NCBI RefSeq assembly: GCF_900104665.1
Contig: NZ_LT629969.1
Span: forward strand, 1,038,917-1,102,916
Direction: 5' to 3'
DNA from: Traorella massiliensis
Lineage (GTDB): Bacteria; Bacillota_I; Bacilli_A; Erysipelotrichales; Erysipelotrichaceae
Length of the DNA stretch: 64,000 nt
The notes under the pieces: model-generated
Databases searched by the model: none
What the model saw: only the letters and a program-made list of their open reading frames with translations
Told to the model about the DNA's origin: nothing
Position numbers and translations under genes: made by a program
Shown here: in pieces, positions 7,821 through 16,685 of the stretch
Layout of the letters: every line of letters begins with the position of its first letter
Position numbering within the stretch: position 1 is the stretch's first letter

Positions 7821-9110
7821 TTAACCCTCCAATGATCCTAAACAGCCGGAATCATTTACTTCATGAATAACGACACGGACAATGTGTCCCACTAGTGATG
7901 GATCTCCCTTAAACATCACCGGCAAATATTCGCTGGAATGTCCCATACAGCTATCCCCTTTGCATGTTTCCACAAGAACTTCACAGCTTTTAGAAATCCA
8001 TGAATGACTATAATCCCTTTTCATCTCATCTGATAAATCGCTAAGTTTTCGAGCTCGCTGCTTTCTTATTGTACCATGAATCTGTTTCATTTTACTAGCC
8101 ACTGTTTTATCTCTTTTTGAATAAGGAAAAACATGCATAAAACTAAAGCGTATCTTATTAACATTTTTTAGTGTTTCTTCAAACTCATCTTCACTTTCAT
8201 CCGCAAATCCGGCAATAATATCTGTACTGATAGAAATATGCGGCAATTTATGACGTATCTGTTCGATACGCTCTATAAACTGTTTCATATCATAAGGACG
8301 ATTCATCCTTTTTAATACGCTATCACTGCAAGATTGTACCGGTATATGAAGGTGACGGGCAATTTGAGGATGTCTAACCATCAGATCCAGTAAAGCATCA
8401 CTTACCTCATTCATCTCAATACTAGAGATTCGAATACGATCCAGCCCTTCGATCTCCAATAACTTTTCAAGCAAAGAAACTAGATCACTATCGCTGCCAC
8501 GTCCATACCTTCCCGTATGAATACCTGAAAGAACAATTTCATGGTGTCCGTTAGAAACCAGCCTTTTCGCAATATCCACAGCCTGCTGTTCATCTAAAGA
8601 ACGCTCTCTTCCCCTTGTATATGGAATGATGCAGTAACTGCAGAACTGATTACAGCCATCCTGGATTTTTAAATAAGCTCTTGTATGACGTGCAAAACGC
8701 TCAATATGCAAATCTTCAAAACGAGGAATAGCATTCAGTTCATGCACATAATTTACCTTTCGATGTTCCTCTACCAGTTTTTCAAGCGAATCAAGAAAAT
8801 CTTTTTTCTGATCACTTCCTACTACAGCATTGACTCCTTCCATCTTCTCGATATTTTCAGCCTCAGCTTGCGAGTAACAGCCTATGACAGCAATAAAAGC
8901 TTGAGGATTCTGAGTAATCGCCTGATGAATCTTTTGCCTTGATTTTGACGCTGCCGTATTGGTCACAGCACAAGTATTGATCAGATAAATATCACTTTTT
9001 TCTTTAAAATCAACCTGTTTATATCCAAGCTGCAGACATTTTTCTATATAAGCTTCAGATTCATAAGAATTGACCTTACAGCCAAGCGTATGTATCGCAA
9101 ATGTTTTCAT
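7821..9110 (-). CDS. mtaB: tRNA t6A37 methylthiotransferase MtaB
   Basis: Radical SAM enzyme that converts t6A37 to ms2t6A in tRNA. 429 residues. The N-terminal UPF0004 domain has cysteines in LGCKVNSYES, INTCAVT and VIGCYSQAE. The radical SAM cluster motif is CNQFCSYC, followed by PYTRGRERS. The N-terminal sequence TLGCKVNSYESE separates it from MiaB and RimO. It starts inside the stop of the next upstream gene (ATGA at 9107-9110), so it is translationally coupled to an uncharacterised protein. Confidence 0.95.
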   Translation of the reverse strand: MKTFAIHTLGCKVNSYESEAYIEKCLQLGYKQVDFKEKSDIYLINTCAVTNTAASKSRQKIHQAITQNPQAFIAVIGCYSQAEAENIEKMEGVNAVVGSDQKKDFLDSLEKLVEEHRKVNYVHELNAIPRFEDLHIERFARHTRAYLKIQDGCNQFCSYCIIPYTRGRERSLDEQQAVDIAKRLVSNGHHEIVLSGIHTGRYGRGSDSDLVSLLEKLLEIEGLDRIRISSIEMNEVSDALLDLMVRHPQIARHLHIPVQSCSDSVLKRMNRPYDMKQFIERIEQIRHKLPHISISTDIIAGFADESEDEFEETLKNVNKIRFSFMHVFPYSKRDKTVASKMKQIHGTIRKQRARKLSDLSDEMKRDYSHSWISKSCEVLVETCKGDSCMGHSSEYLPVMFKGDPSLVGHIVRVVIHEVNDSGCLGSLEG

Positions 9111-9859
9111 TTTTTCCTTCTTTCTAAGACCTTTGTCATTTTTTTAGTCATCTTTTCACTGATCCAGCCTTTCTCAATCAGCATCTTAAGACAAGCTTCC
9201 TCATCCTCTTGTTGATACAACAAAAGCCATTCTTCAAGTTCATTCATTTCTCCCTGAAAACGAACAAGTGGAAATGATTCAGCAATTCTATCATCTATAA
9301 AATGATAAAGTGTCGATGATAGCGGACAATAGGCCCAATACCCATTGACATCCAATTGAACTAATTGTAAAGATGTGAAATGAAAGCTGACCATTTCACA
9401 AGTAAGTGAATAATGATCGATCATATCTTTACAGTCAAAACGCAAACGATTATATTGCTTCAATTCAAATAATACCATTTCATTTTCATAAATCGCATTG
9501 ATGCGTTCATTCATGCATGGTAAATATAACCGCTGGTTATTCCTTACTGTAAAAGGCATTTCTTCTTTTACTTTTTCAATATCAATGTTGATCAATCGTT
9601 TTCTTTCTTCATAGGTTAATGTTTGCCAGTAATCAATCATATCATCATAAGATTTCACAAAACAGCCTTCAAATTGTTCTTTATTTTTAAGCGTCTGTAC
9701 CAGACATTCAAAGTAAAAGAAATCTTCATCTTTTTTAATGACTAAATCAATGTTATATCTTTTTAAATAATGCTCATTTTCTCTGATAAAACGCTTCACT
9801 GCATCGCATTTCAACAGTTTGACTTCATCTTTTTTTTGAATTTTCTTTAATAGTTCCAT
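9107..9859 (-). CDS. Uncharacterised 250-residue protein between rsmE and mtaB
   Basis: I do not recognise this protein. It is predicted soluble, rich in Lys, Glu and aromatic residues, with no signal peptide, membrane segment or known catalytic motif. The C-terminal third has an acidic helix (about 210-230) and a Lys-rich end. The start is taken at ATG 9859, after GGAGA and just past the rsmE stop; an upstream in-frame ATG at 9880 would overlap rsmE by 20 nt. It overlaps mtaB by ATGA, so it is coexpressed with two RNA-modifying enzymes. That context is only a hint. Confidence 0.75.
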   Translation of the reverse strand: MELLKKIQKKDEVKLLKCDAVKRFIRENEHYLKRYNIDLVIKKDEDFFYFECLVQTLKNKEQFEGCFVKSYDDMIDYWQTLTYEERKRLINIDIEKVKEEMPFTVRNNQRLYLPCMNERINAIYENEMVLFELKQYNRLRFDCKDMIDHYSLTCEMVSFHFTSLQLVQLDVNGYWAYCPLSSTLYHFIDDRIAESFPLVRFQGEMNELEEWLLLYQQEDEEACLKMLIEKGWISEKMTKKMTKVLERRKK

Positions 9860-9860
9860 A

Positions 9861-10595
9861 CTATTCTCCAAGCATTTCATAATGATAGTTCAGCATACTG
9901 ATAGCACTAATAGCCGCTGTTTCCGCTCTGAAAATACGTCTTCCAAGAGAGACACAGATAAAACCATGGGCCTTTGCTTCTAAGACTTCCTCTTCACTAA
10001 AGCCGCCTTCTGGTCCTATCATCATCAGTACGGACTGAATATGAGGATGCTGCGTTAATACTTTTCCAAGGCTCTCTGCTTTCATATCCGCATTTTCATA
10101 AGCAATACACTTTAAATCAGCCTCTTTTTCAAGTATTTGTGAAAAGGATTCGACAGAATGAATGACACAGCAGTGATTCTGTTTTGACTGTTCACAAGCT
10201 TCTAAAGCAATCTTCTGCCATCTTGATAATTTTTTTTCATTTTTTTCTTCACTGATTTTCACAACGCTTCTTGAAGATATAAATGGTAAAATATCATAAG
10301 CCCCGCATTCCGCAGACTTTTGAATACATAATTCCCATTTTTCTTTTTTTATCAGTGCCATTGCTAAACTGATTTTGATTTGTTTTGATGTATCGGTATC
10401 TAAACGATTCTGAAGAATGCCGCAAATTTTTTTTCCATCATAATGAATAGCCGCATAAGCTGCCTGTTCTTCACAATCAACGACCTTAACGATTTCTCCC
10501 TCTTTCATACGCATCACATGGGCAATATGATGGCTTTGTTCATCATTAAAGATCACTGTATCAGTGAGTTTTGAATTTATAAAATATTGCTGCAT
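9861..10595 (-). CDS. rsmE: 16S rRNA m3U1498 methyltransferase RsmE
   Basis: SPOUT-class methyltransferase that modifies U1498 of 16S rRNA in the mature 30S subunit, about 244 residues. The SAM-binding knot motif is clear (MIGPEGGFSEEEV, then LGRRIFRAETAAI). The N-terminal PUA-like part contains SHHIAHVMRMKEGE. The start is ATG 10595, preceded by AAAGGTGAT; the frame is open to 10640 without a ribosome binding site. Confidence 0.95.
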   Translation of the reverse strand: MQQYFINSKLTDTVIFNDEQSHHIAHVMRMKEGEIVKVVDCEEQAAYAAIHYDGKKICGILQNRLDTDTSKQIKISLAMALIKKEKWELCIQKSAECGAYDILPFISSRSVVKISEEKNEKKLSRWQKIALEACEQSKQNHCCVIHSVESFSQILEKEADLKCIAYENADMKAESLGKVLTQHPHIQSVLMMIGPEGGFSEEEVLEAKAHGFICVSLGRRIFRAETAAISAISMLNYHYEMLGE

Positions 10596-10651
10596 ATCAT
10601 CACCTTTATCTATTTTAATCGAAATAGTATGAAAAGACAAATAAAACTTAA

Positions 10652-10675
10652 AAGAAAACTCCGCAAAAGCGGAGC
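10652..10675 (-). terminator. Terminator after the RluB-type gene
   Basis: CTCCGC, four-base loop, GCGGAG (10659-10674), followed on the minus strand by TTTTCTTTT. The stem abuts the stop codon at 10677. Confidence 0.85.
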
Positions 10676-10676
10676 A

Positions 10677-11399
10677 TCATTTTCCTTCATTCGCTAAACG
10701 ACGCAAATCTTTGACCTCTTGAGGCTTTAAAAGACGATAACTTCCCTGTGACATATCGTCAACCTTTAAAAAGCCCAACGACTTACGATGAAGCGAAGTA
10801 ACCTGATAACCAAAATATTCAACCATTCGCTTTACCTGATGATTTCTTCCTTCAACAATCGTCAGATCAAACTTCGTTTTCTTATGAACATAGTCCTTTT
10901 TACGAACTCTTACCTTTGCGGGTAAGGTCATACCATCATCCAGCATGATTCCTTTTTCCATTTCTTTGATTTGAGAAGTTTCCAGAATACCATCAATTAA
11001 GACATCGTATGTTTTAGGTAAGTGATATCGTGGATGAATGATCATATTGGCAAATTCACCATCATTGGTCAATATCAATACACCACTCGTATCATAATCC
11101 AATCTTCCTACCGGAAAAATTCGCTCATCACACTGAATAAGTGAAACAACCGTTTTACGGTCATGTTCATCATCTAAGGTACATAAACACTTTTTTGGTT
11201 TGTTCATCACATAATAGACTTTATTTTCCTTTTGGATCAGTTCACCGTCAACTTCGATCTGATCTCCTTTTTTTACCTTGTATCCCATTTCACGTATCAC
11301 AACGCCATTGACACTGACTCTTCCTTCACTGATCAAAACTTCAGCTTTTCTACGTGAAGTCACACCACTGGCAGCAATTACTTTCTGTAGTCTTTCCAT
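10677..11399 (-). CDS. rluB: 23S rRNA pseudouridine synthase, RluB type
   Basis: 240-residue pseudouridine synthase of the RsuA/RluB family. An S4 RNA-binding domain occupies residues 1-60 and the catalytic motif GRLDYDTSG lies near 98-106 with the active-site Asp. The C-terminal EGRNHQVKRM segment is typical. In Bacillus the equivalent rluB lies next to the spmA-spmB-dacB cluster, as here. The exact target uridine is inferred from family and position; RluE/RluF types are less likely. Confidence 0.88.
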   Translation of the reverse strand: MERLQKVIAASGVTSRRKAEVLISEGRVSVNGVVIREMGYKVKKGDQIEVDGELIQKENKVYYVMNKPKKCLCTLDDEHDRKTVVSLIQCDERIFPVGRLDYDTSGVLILTNDGEFANMIIHPRYHLPKTYDVLIDGILETSQIKEMEKGIMLDDGMTLPAKVRVRKKDYVHKKTKFDLTIVEGRNHQVKRMVEYFGYQVTSLHRKSLGFLKVDDMSQGSYRLLKPQEVKDLRRLANEGK

Positions 11400-11425
11400 A
11401 TTTCACTTCCTTTTTCAGTATCATA

Positions 11426-11933
11426 TCATGAAAAGAAAAGAAATGTAAGTAGAATGGCCATACTTATTCCTACAATATCACTGATTAAACCGATTGCCAT
11501 TGAATTTTTAATTTTTTTCACCTACACAGCCAAAATATAAAGTAATGACATATAATGTCGTATCTGTACTTCCCTGAATAATGCTAGCCATGATACCACT
11601 AAACGAATCAACTCCTAAATATTTAAAAATATCAATCATGATGGCCAGTGAAGCTGTACCTGAAAATGGCCGAAAAAGCATCATAGCCCATAAAGAAGGT
11701 TCAATTTTTAATATTGAAGAAGCAAAAATATTAGCGATAAAATCAAGCAATCCGCTCATTCGTAAAAGATTGATCGCAAACATCATCGATAACATACTTC
11801 CAAAAACATCATTGAAAAGTAAAAAGCCTTCTTTGACACCTTTTAGAAAAGCACTGTAAGAATCAATTTTTTTAATTAATGAAACTACTAAAATAAGAAA
11901 AATAAACAGTGGCAGAATCAGATTAGTGACCAT
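11426..11933 (-). CDS. spmB: Spore maturation protein SpmB, reading frame shifted near the C-terminus
   Basis: Membrane protein acting with SpmA and DacB in spore core dehydration. The open frame from ATG 11933 (after GGTGGAATC) stops at 11508 after 141 residues, ending CVGEKN. Directly before the stop is a run of seven A (minus strand, 11512-11518). Removing one A lets the frame continue for 27 family-like residues, including MAIGLISDIVGISMAILLTF, to a TGA at 11426, giving about the normal length. The cause may be a real mutation, slippage on the homopolymer or a sequence error. It overlaps spmA by 11 nt. Confidence 0.85.
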
Positions 11934-12495
11934 GATTCCACCACCGATCCACCAGTAAGCCAATCAAAGAAGCACTAAATGTAGCAATGATCGCAAAAGG
12001 AATAAAACTTGTAGCGTCCTTTGATGCATAAGCAACACGTAAAGCAATAATACTTGTTGGAAACAAGGTAACCCCTCCCGTATTCAACACAAGAAAAGTA
12101 ACCATGCTGCGTGTGGCCGTTTTAGGATCAGGATTGTGCTTCTGCATCCCTTTAATCGCTTTTAATCCGACAGGAGTAGCTGCACTGCCAAGTCCAAACA
12201 TATTGATAACGATATTACTGGCAACATACCCTAATGTTTCCTGATCGTTTTTTATATCCGGAAGCAAAAAGCGCAGCAAGGGATTCATTCTTCTTTCTAA
12301 CCATGCGATACAGCCATTTTGAAATGCAATTTCAACAATACCGTTAAAAAAACAGGTCACCGCAATAAGCGGCAACACAAAATCTAGGGTCTCGCTGCCA
12401 ACCGATACGATCGTATTGCTTAATAGTTCACTTTTTCCAGTCATTAACGCAAATAAGATAGACGCTAAGATCATGATGCTCCAAAAAAGAGTCAT
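11923..12495 (-). CDS. spmA: Spore maturation protein SpmA
   Basis: 190-residue polytopic membrane protein of the nucleoside-recognition (Gate) domain family, forming the SpmA/SpmB pair needed for full spore core dehydration. The segment NMFGLGSAATPVGLKAIKGM (about 109-128) is highly characteristic. It overlaps dacB by ATGA and spmB by 11 nt. The dacB-spmA-spmB order is the same as in Bacillus. Confidence 0.95.
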   Translation of the reverse strand: MTLFWSIMILASILFALMTGKSELLSNTIVSVGSETLDFVLPLIAVTCFFNGIVEIAFQNGCIAWLERRMNPLLRFLLPDIKNDQETLGYVASNIVINMFGLGSAATPVGLKAIKGMQKHNPDPKTATRSMVTFLVLNTGGVTLFPTSIIALRVAYASKDATSFIPFAIIATFSASLIGLLVDRWWNHGH

Positions 12496-13433
12496 GTCAG
12501 TGGCTCCCTTCTTTCAATTACAGTATCTAAGTTTTTATAACGAATAAGCACTGCATCATTTTCAAGCAATACTTCTACAAAAACTTCTCCATCAATAGGG
12601 ATAAGTGATTGAATATCTTCCTGAATGGTGAGTCTTTTGTTTTGAATTTTGTAAGTACCTTTTTCAATTAAAAGAACGGTTTTATATTTCAGATACACAT
12701 CTTCATGAAGTCGTTTATGTAACATAAAATAATCCCCTTCTCTAAAGCTGACAACAATGGATTCTAATCCATTTTCATAAGCGCTTGTAATTAAAGTCTT
12801 CCCTGATTTAACCGTATATCCTGTTTTACCTCCATTACAGCTTTCATACATACCTAATAAACGATTTTTATTGAGCCATACACGCTGATTCTCAGCAGCA
12901 TACTGGCGTGTATTGACAATCATTCTAAAAATCTCATTTTTCATGGCTGCCTGCATACATAATGCCATATCATATAAACTGGAAATATTCCCTCCATCAG
13001 TTTCATCTAAACCACTTGGATTAGAAAACACTGTGTCATTCATACCTAACTCTTTCGCCTTATCATTCATCATTTTCACAAATTGATCGACATCTTTACC
13101 AACATGTGTGGCAATCGCATAAGCTGCATCATTGCCGCTTCTCAACATCAGTCCATATAAAAGCGATAACAGTGAATATTGTTCATTTTCCTGCACATAT
13201 AATGAGGATCCGATCTGTAATGTCGTTTCATGATCAATAGTAACGATATTACTGACATCTGCACTTTCAAGTGCTACCAAAGCTGTCATGACCTTACTGA
13301 TAGAAGCAACGCTTTGAGTCTGATGAATATTATCACCTGCAAGTACCTCACCTTCAGATAGTACGATATAATCCGCCTGTAAAGGCATTTCAAAGCACAA
13401 AAGCATCATAAGAAAAACAATTGTCTTTTTCAT
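12492..13433 (-). CDS. dacB: Sporulation D-alanyl-D-alanine carboxypeptidase
   Basis: 313-residue penicillin-binding protein of the S11 family that trims stem peptides of the spore cortex. It has an N-terminal signal peptide (about 1-20). The catalytic motifs are SISK (about 44-47), SGN (about 118-120) and KTG (about 203-205). It is shorter than Bacillus DacB (382 residues), with a reduced C-terminal domain. The name rests on its place upstream of spmA-spmB. A SigE-like promoter lies directly upstream. The paralogue at 44.2 kb heads the spoIIA operon. Confidence 0.92.
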   Translation of the reverse strand: MKKTIVFLMMLLCFEMPLQADYIVLSEGEVLAGDNIHQTQSVASISKVMTALVALESADVSNIVTIDHETTLQIGSSLYVQENEQYSLLSLLYGLMLRSGNDAAYAIATHVGKDVDQFVKMMNDKAKELGMNDTVFSNPSGLDETDGGNISSLYDMALCMQAAMKNEIFRMIVNTRQYAAENQRVWLNKNRLLGMYESCNGGKTGYTVKSGKTLITSAYENGLESIVVSFREGDYFMLHKRLHEDVYLKYKTVLLIEKGTYKIQNKRLTIQEDIQSLIPIDGEVFVEVLLENDAVLIRYKNLDTVIERREPLT

Positions 13434-13447
13434 CTTTCACCCATTTT

Positions 13448-13475
13448 ATTGTATGTAATCTATCTAGAAAATAGC
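13448..13475 (-). promoter_or_regulatory. SigE-like promoter of dacB-spmA-spmB
   Basis: Minus strand GCTATTT, 13-nt spacer, CATACAAT. The -10 is an exact match to the mother-cell SigE consensus and the -35 an approximate one. It lies 14 nt before the dacB ATG, so the leader would be about 8 nt and begin with the GGGTGA ribosome binding site. dacB is SigE-dependent in Bacillus. Confidence 0.5.
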
Positions 13476-13551
13476 CCTTTTTTATCCAATTATGATAAAA
13501 GAATCAGCTATGAAATTAGCTTATCATGATCAAAACTGATTTAATTAAATA

Positions 13552-13588
13552 ATAAAAGCCCAATTGCATTCAATTGCAATCGGACTTT
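13552..13588 (-). terminator. dnaE terminator
   Basis: A long stem, AAAGTCCGATTGCA pairing with TGCAATTGGGCTTT with two mismatches, followed by a T-rich tail on the minus strand. It begins at the dnaE stop codon. Confidence 0.8.
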
Positions 13589-16500
13589 ATTCATGATTAA
13601 CAGATATAAATTCAATACGATTAGCAAGACAGCTATTCGGTTTATCCGTTTTACCAGAAACCTTGATAAGTGATCCTTTTTTTAAGGAGCTTGCAAGGTT
13701 TTTGTATAAATTCGGCATGATGACTAAATCAATCGAGGCAGTTTCATCGCTTAAAACACTAAAGCACATGAGATCTCCTTTTTTTGTCTTATGCTGTTTT
13801 AGATGAGAAACCATCCCCATCATCGTTACATTACCACAAGGTTCTAAACATTCAATGATTGCTTTTCCATTAAAATGCAGCTCATTTTTTATACGGCTAA
13901 GAGGATGTTCACTTAGATAAAAACCTAAGACTTCTTTTTCCTGATTTGCTTTTCTTATAGGATAATCAGCAACATCAATGATCGCAGGAGGAGTTGCCAG
14001 CGAATAATCAAGTCGTAGCTGATTCTCATCTTCAATCATAATGATACTGCTGAAGCGCAATGCATCTTCCAGTGAAGCTAACATACTAGCTCTTGTTAAA
14101 TGAAAACAGTCAAAAGCTCCTGCCATGATACAACATTCAATTGCTTTTTTATTGACACCTGCTTTTGAAAGTCTAGCAACCGCATCATAATAATTTTTAA
14201 AAAGGCCTTGCTTACGTTCTTCAATTATTTTATCAGCAACATTCACACCAACATTACGAATTCCTCTTAATGGATAAATTACTTGATTATGATGAAGAAT
14301 ATATCGTTTTTCAGATAGATTGATATTTGGCAATTGAATTTGTAAATGACGTTTCTTAGCTTCAAAAATATACTCACTTGTCTTGACATCACTGCCAATA
14401 ACTGAATTTAATAAAGATAAGAAGAAATATTGAGGAAAATTAGCTTTTAGATAAGCCATCTGATAAGCGACCATTCCATAAGCAACACTGTGTGATTTAT
14501 TAAAACCATAGTTTGCAAATTTTAAGATCAAATCGTAAACATCACGAGCTAATTTTTCACTATAGCCTTTTTGAATAGCACCAGTAATAAACTCTTTCTG
14601 TAAGGATTCCAGATCCTTTAAATACTTTTTAGACATTGCTTTTCTTAATATATCTGCTTTTCCTAAACTAAAACCAGCCATCTTTTGTGCAATCTGCATG
14701 ATCTGTTCCTGATAGACGATGATTCCGTAAGTCTCATCTAAAATATCTTTTAGATCTTCATGCAAGTAAACGATTTGTGACGGATTTTGACGATTATTCA
14801 GATAACGAGGAATATTATCCATCGGACCTGGGCGAAAAAGTGCCAATGAATCAGCAACATCTTTGAAATTAGCGGGTTTTAACTGCCGTAAAAGATTTTT
14901 CATGCCTTCTGATTCAAGCTGAAAAACACCTGCCGTATCTGCATGCTGGATAAGCTCATATGTCTTTTTATTATCTAAAGGAATCTTCATGATATCAAAA
15001 TCAGGCTTTGTCTTTTTGATTTCCCCTACAACTTCATCAATAATTGTCAAATTGCGAATTGCCAGAAAATCCATCTTAATAAGCCCCAGATCTTCTAAAT
15101 ATTCCTTTGAAAACTGAGTTGAATCAAGTGAATCATCACTAGATATCAAGGGACACACTTCACTAATAGGACGCTTTGAAAGAACGATACCACCGGCATG
15201 CGTAGAAGCATGACGTGGCAAGCCTTCCAGTTTTAATGCTATTTCATATAGTCTGCGATTCTCTGTTTTTGCTTCAATTGCAGTTCTAAAGCGAGGTATA
15301 TCCTGATAAGCACTTCTAAGCGTGACTTTTTTATTTGCTAACATTACTGGTATAGATTTGGTAAGAATATCAATATCATAAGCAGATATGCCCAAAGCTT
15401 TTCCTGCATCTCTAAGCACCTGCTTAGCTGCAAGCGTACCAAAAGTTACGATATGTGCTACATGATCCACACCATATTTTTCTTTCACATATTCAATGAC
15501 TTCATCACGCCGATTATCCGGAAAATCCGTATCAATATCCGGCATGCTGATTCGTTCAGGATTTAAAAAACGTTCAAACAATAAATGATATTTTATCGGA
15601 TCGATATGAGTAATACCTAAACAATAAGCAACTAAGCTTCCAGGAGCGCTCCCCCTTCCAGGTCCTACATAAATCTTCTGTGAACGGGCATATTTAATGA
15701 AATCATAGACAATTAAAAAATAATCATCGAAATTCATATTATGGATGATATTCAATTCATATTTTAAACGTTCTACATACTCTGAAGGTATATTTTTAGT
15801 ATTCAGTCTTTTTTCAAGCCCTTTTACACAAAGACTTTTTAAATACTGATAAGAGGATACACCATATCGATTTTCATAATGAGGCAATTCACTTTTCCCA
15901 AATTCAAAACGGACCTGACACTGCTCAGCGATCCATTCGCTCATTCTTAAATCATCTTCATCATATAGTTTTCTCATTTCCTCTTCATTGCGAAGATAAC
16001 GCCCACTGGCAATATCCAATGTCTTATCATTTACTTTTAATCCCTGATCAATGGCACTTAATACTCTAAAGCTCTCTTCGTCATCTTTAGAAAGCATATA
16101 AACACGAGAAAGGGCTACAGTTTTAATATGATTTGCATGAGCAACTCTTTTTAATATTGGATTTTTAATTTGTAATAACCCTGTATCATTCATGACGATA
16201 CCACAGATAAAATCATCAAAAGCCTCATTAAAAAGCGTCAGATATTTCCCCATCAACATCTCATCTTCTTCAATAACATATTCGTCAAACTTTGAATGAT
16301 CTCCACTAGAAATCACAAAACAATGCTTTGCATAATTCACAAGCTCATCCAAATCAATGACTTTCTCCTTCGTACACAAATAAGTGCTTAATTTTAAAAG
16401 ATTTTGATAACCTGTATCATCCTTCGCCAATAAAACAAAACTAAATAATTCATCGTCAATTTTACAGAAACATTCAAGTCCAAAAATAGGATTGATATCA

Positions 16501-16664
16501 GCCTGTTTACAGGCATGATAAAAACTCATTGCTCCGTGCATGACATTCAGATCAGTCAAAGCAATGACTTTCATATTCATCTTTTTAGCTTCACTAACAA
16601 GCTGCTGGATTCGAATTGTACTTTTTAAAAGCGTATAGCAGCTGCGAACATGTAAATGTACCAT
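13587..16664 (-). CDS. dnaE: DNA polymerase III subunit alpha (DnaE)
   Basis: Family C replicative polymerase, about 1025 residues, slightly shorter than typical Firmicute DnaE. An N-terminal PHP domain begins HLHVRSCYTLL. The polymerase core has the catalytic PDIDTDFPDNRRDEV motif and GPGRGSAPGSLVAYCLG. A helix-hairpin-helix region (RGIRNVGVNVADKII) and a C-terminal OB fold (VTMMGMVSHL) follow. The ATG at 16664 fits the conserved start of the family but has no ribosome binding site. An extended -10 lies 7 nt upstream, suggesting a leaderless message. The frame is open to a TTG at 16682. Confidence 0.96.
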   Translation of the reverse strand: MVHLHVRSCYTLLKSTIRIQQLVSEAKKMNMKVIALTDLNVMHGAMSFYHACKQADINPIFGLECFCKIDDELFSFVLLAKDDTGYQNLLKLSTYLCTKEKVIDLDELVNYAKHCFVISSGDHSKFDEYVIEEDEMLMGKYLTLFNEAFDDFICGIVMNDTGLLQIKNPILKRVAHANHIKTVALSRVYMLSKDDEESFRVLSAIDQGLKVNDKTLDIASGRYLRNEEEMRKLYDEDDLRMSEWIAEQCQVRFEFGKSELPHYENRYGVSSYQYLKSLCVKGLEKRLNTKNIPSEYVERLKYELNIIHNMNFDDYFLIVYDFIKYARSQKIYVGPGRGSAPGSLVAYCLGITHIDPIKYHLLFERFLNPERISMPDIDTDFPDNRRDEVIEYVKEKYGVDHVAHIVTFGTLAAKQVLRDAGKALGISAYDIDILTKSIPVMLANKKVTLRSAYQDIPRFRTAIEAKTENRRLYEIALKLEGLPRHASTHAGGIVLSKRPISEVCPLISSDDSLDSTQFSKEYLEDLGLIKMDFLAIRNLTIIDEVVGEIKKTKPDFDIMKIPLDNKKTYELIQHADTAGVFQLESEGMKNLLRQLKPANFKDVADSLALFRPGPMDNIPRYLNNRQNPSQIVYLHEDLKDILDETYGIIVYQEQIMQIAQKMAGFSLGKADILRKAMSKKYLKDLESLQKEFITGAIQKGYSEKLARDVYDLILKFANYGFNKSHSVAYGMVAYQMAYLKANFPQYFFLSLLNSVIGSDVKTSEYIFEAKKRHLQIQLPNINLSEKRYILHHNQVIYPLRGIRNVGVNVADKIIEERKQGLFKNYYDAVARLSKAGVNKKAIECCIMAGAFDCFHLTRASMLASLEDALRFSSIIMIEDENQLRLDYSLATPPAIIDVADYPIRKANQEKEVLGFYLSEHPLSRIKNELHFNGKAIIECLEPCGNVTMMGMVSHLKQHKTKKGDLMCFSVLSDETASIDLVIMPNLYKNLASSLKKGSLIKVSGKTDKPNSCLANRIEFISVNHE

Positions 16665-16670
16665 GACATT

Positions 16671-16679
16671 ATTATAGCA
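16671..16679 (-). promoter_or_regulatory. Extended -10 promoter directly before dnaE
   Basis: TGCTATAAT on the minus strand matches the extended -10 consensus TGnTATAAT. The spacing puts the expected transcription start at 16664-16665, at the A of the dnaE ATG. No -35 is recognisable. Confidence 0.5.
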
Positions 16680-16685
16680 CAAAAA

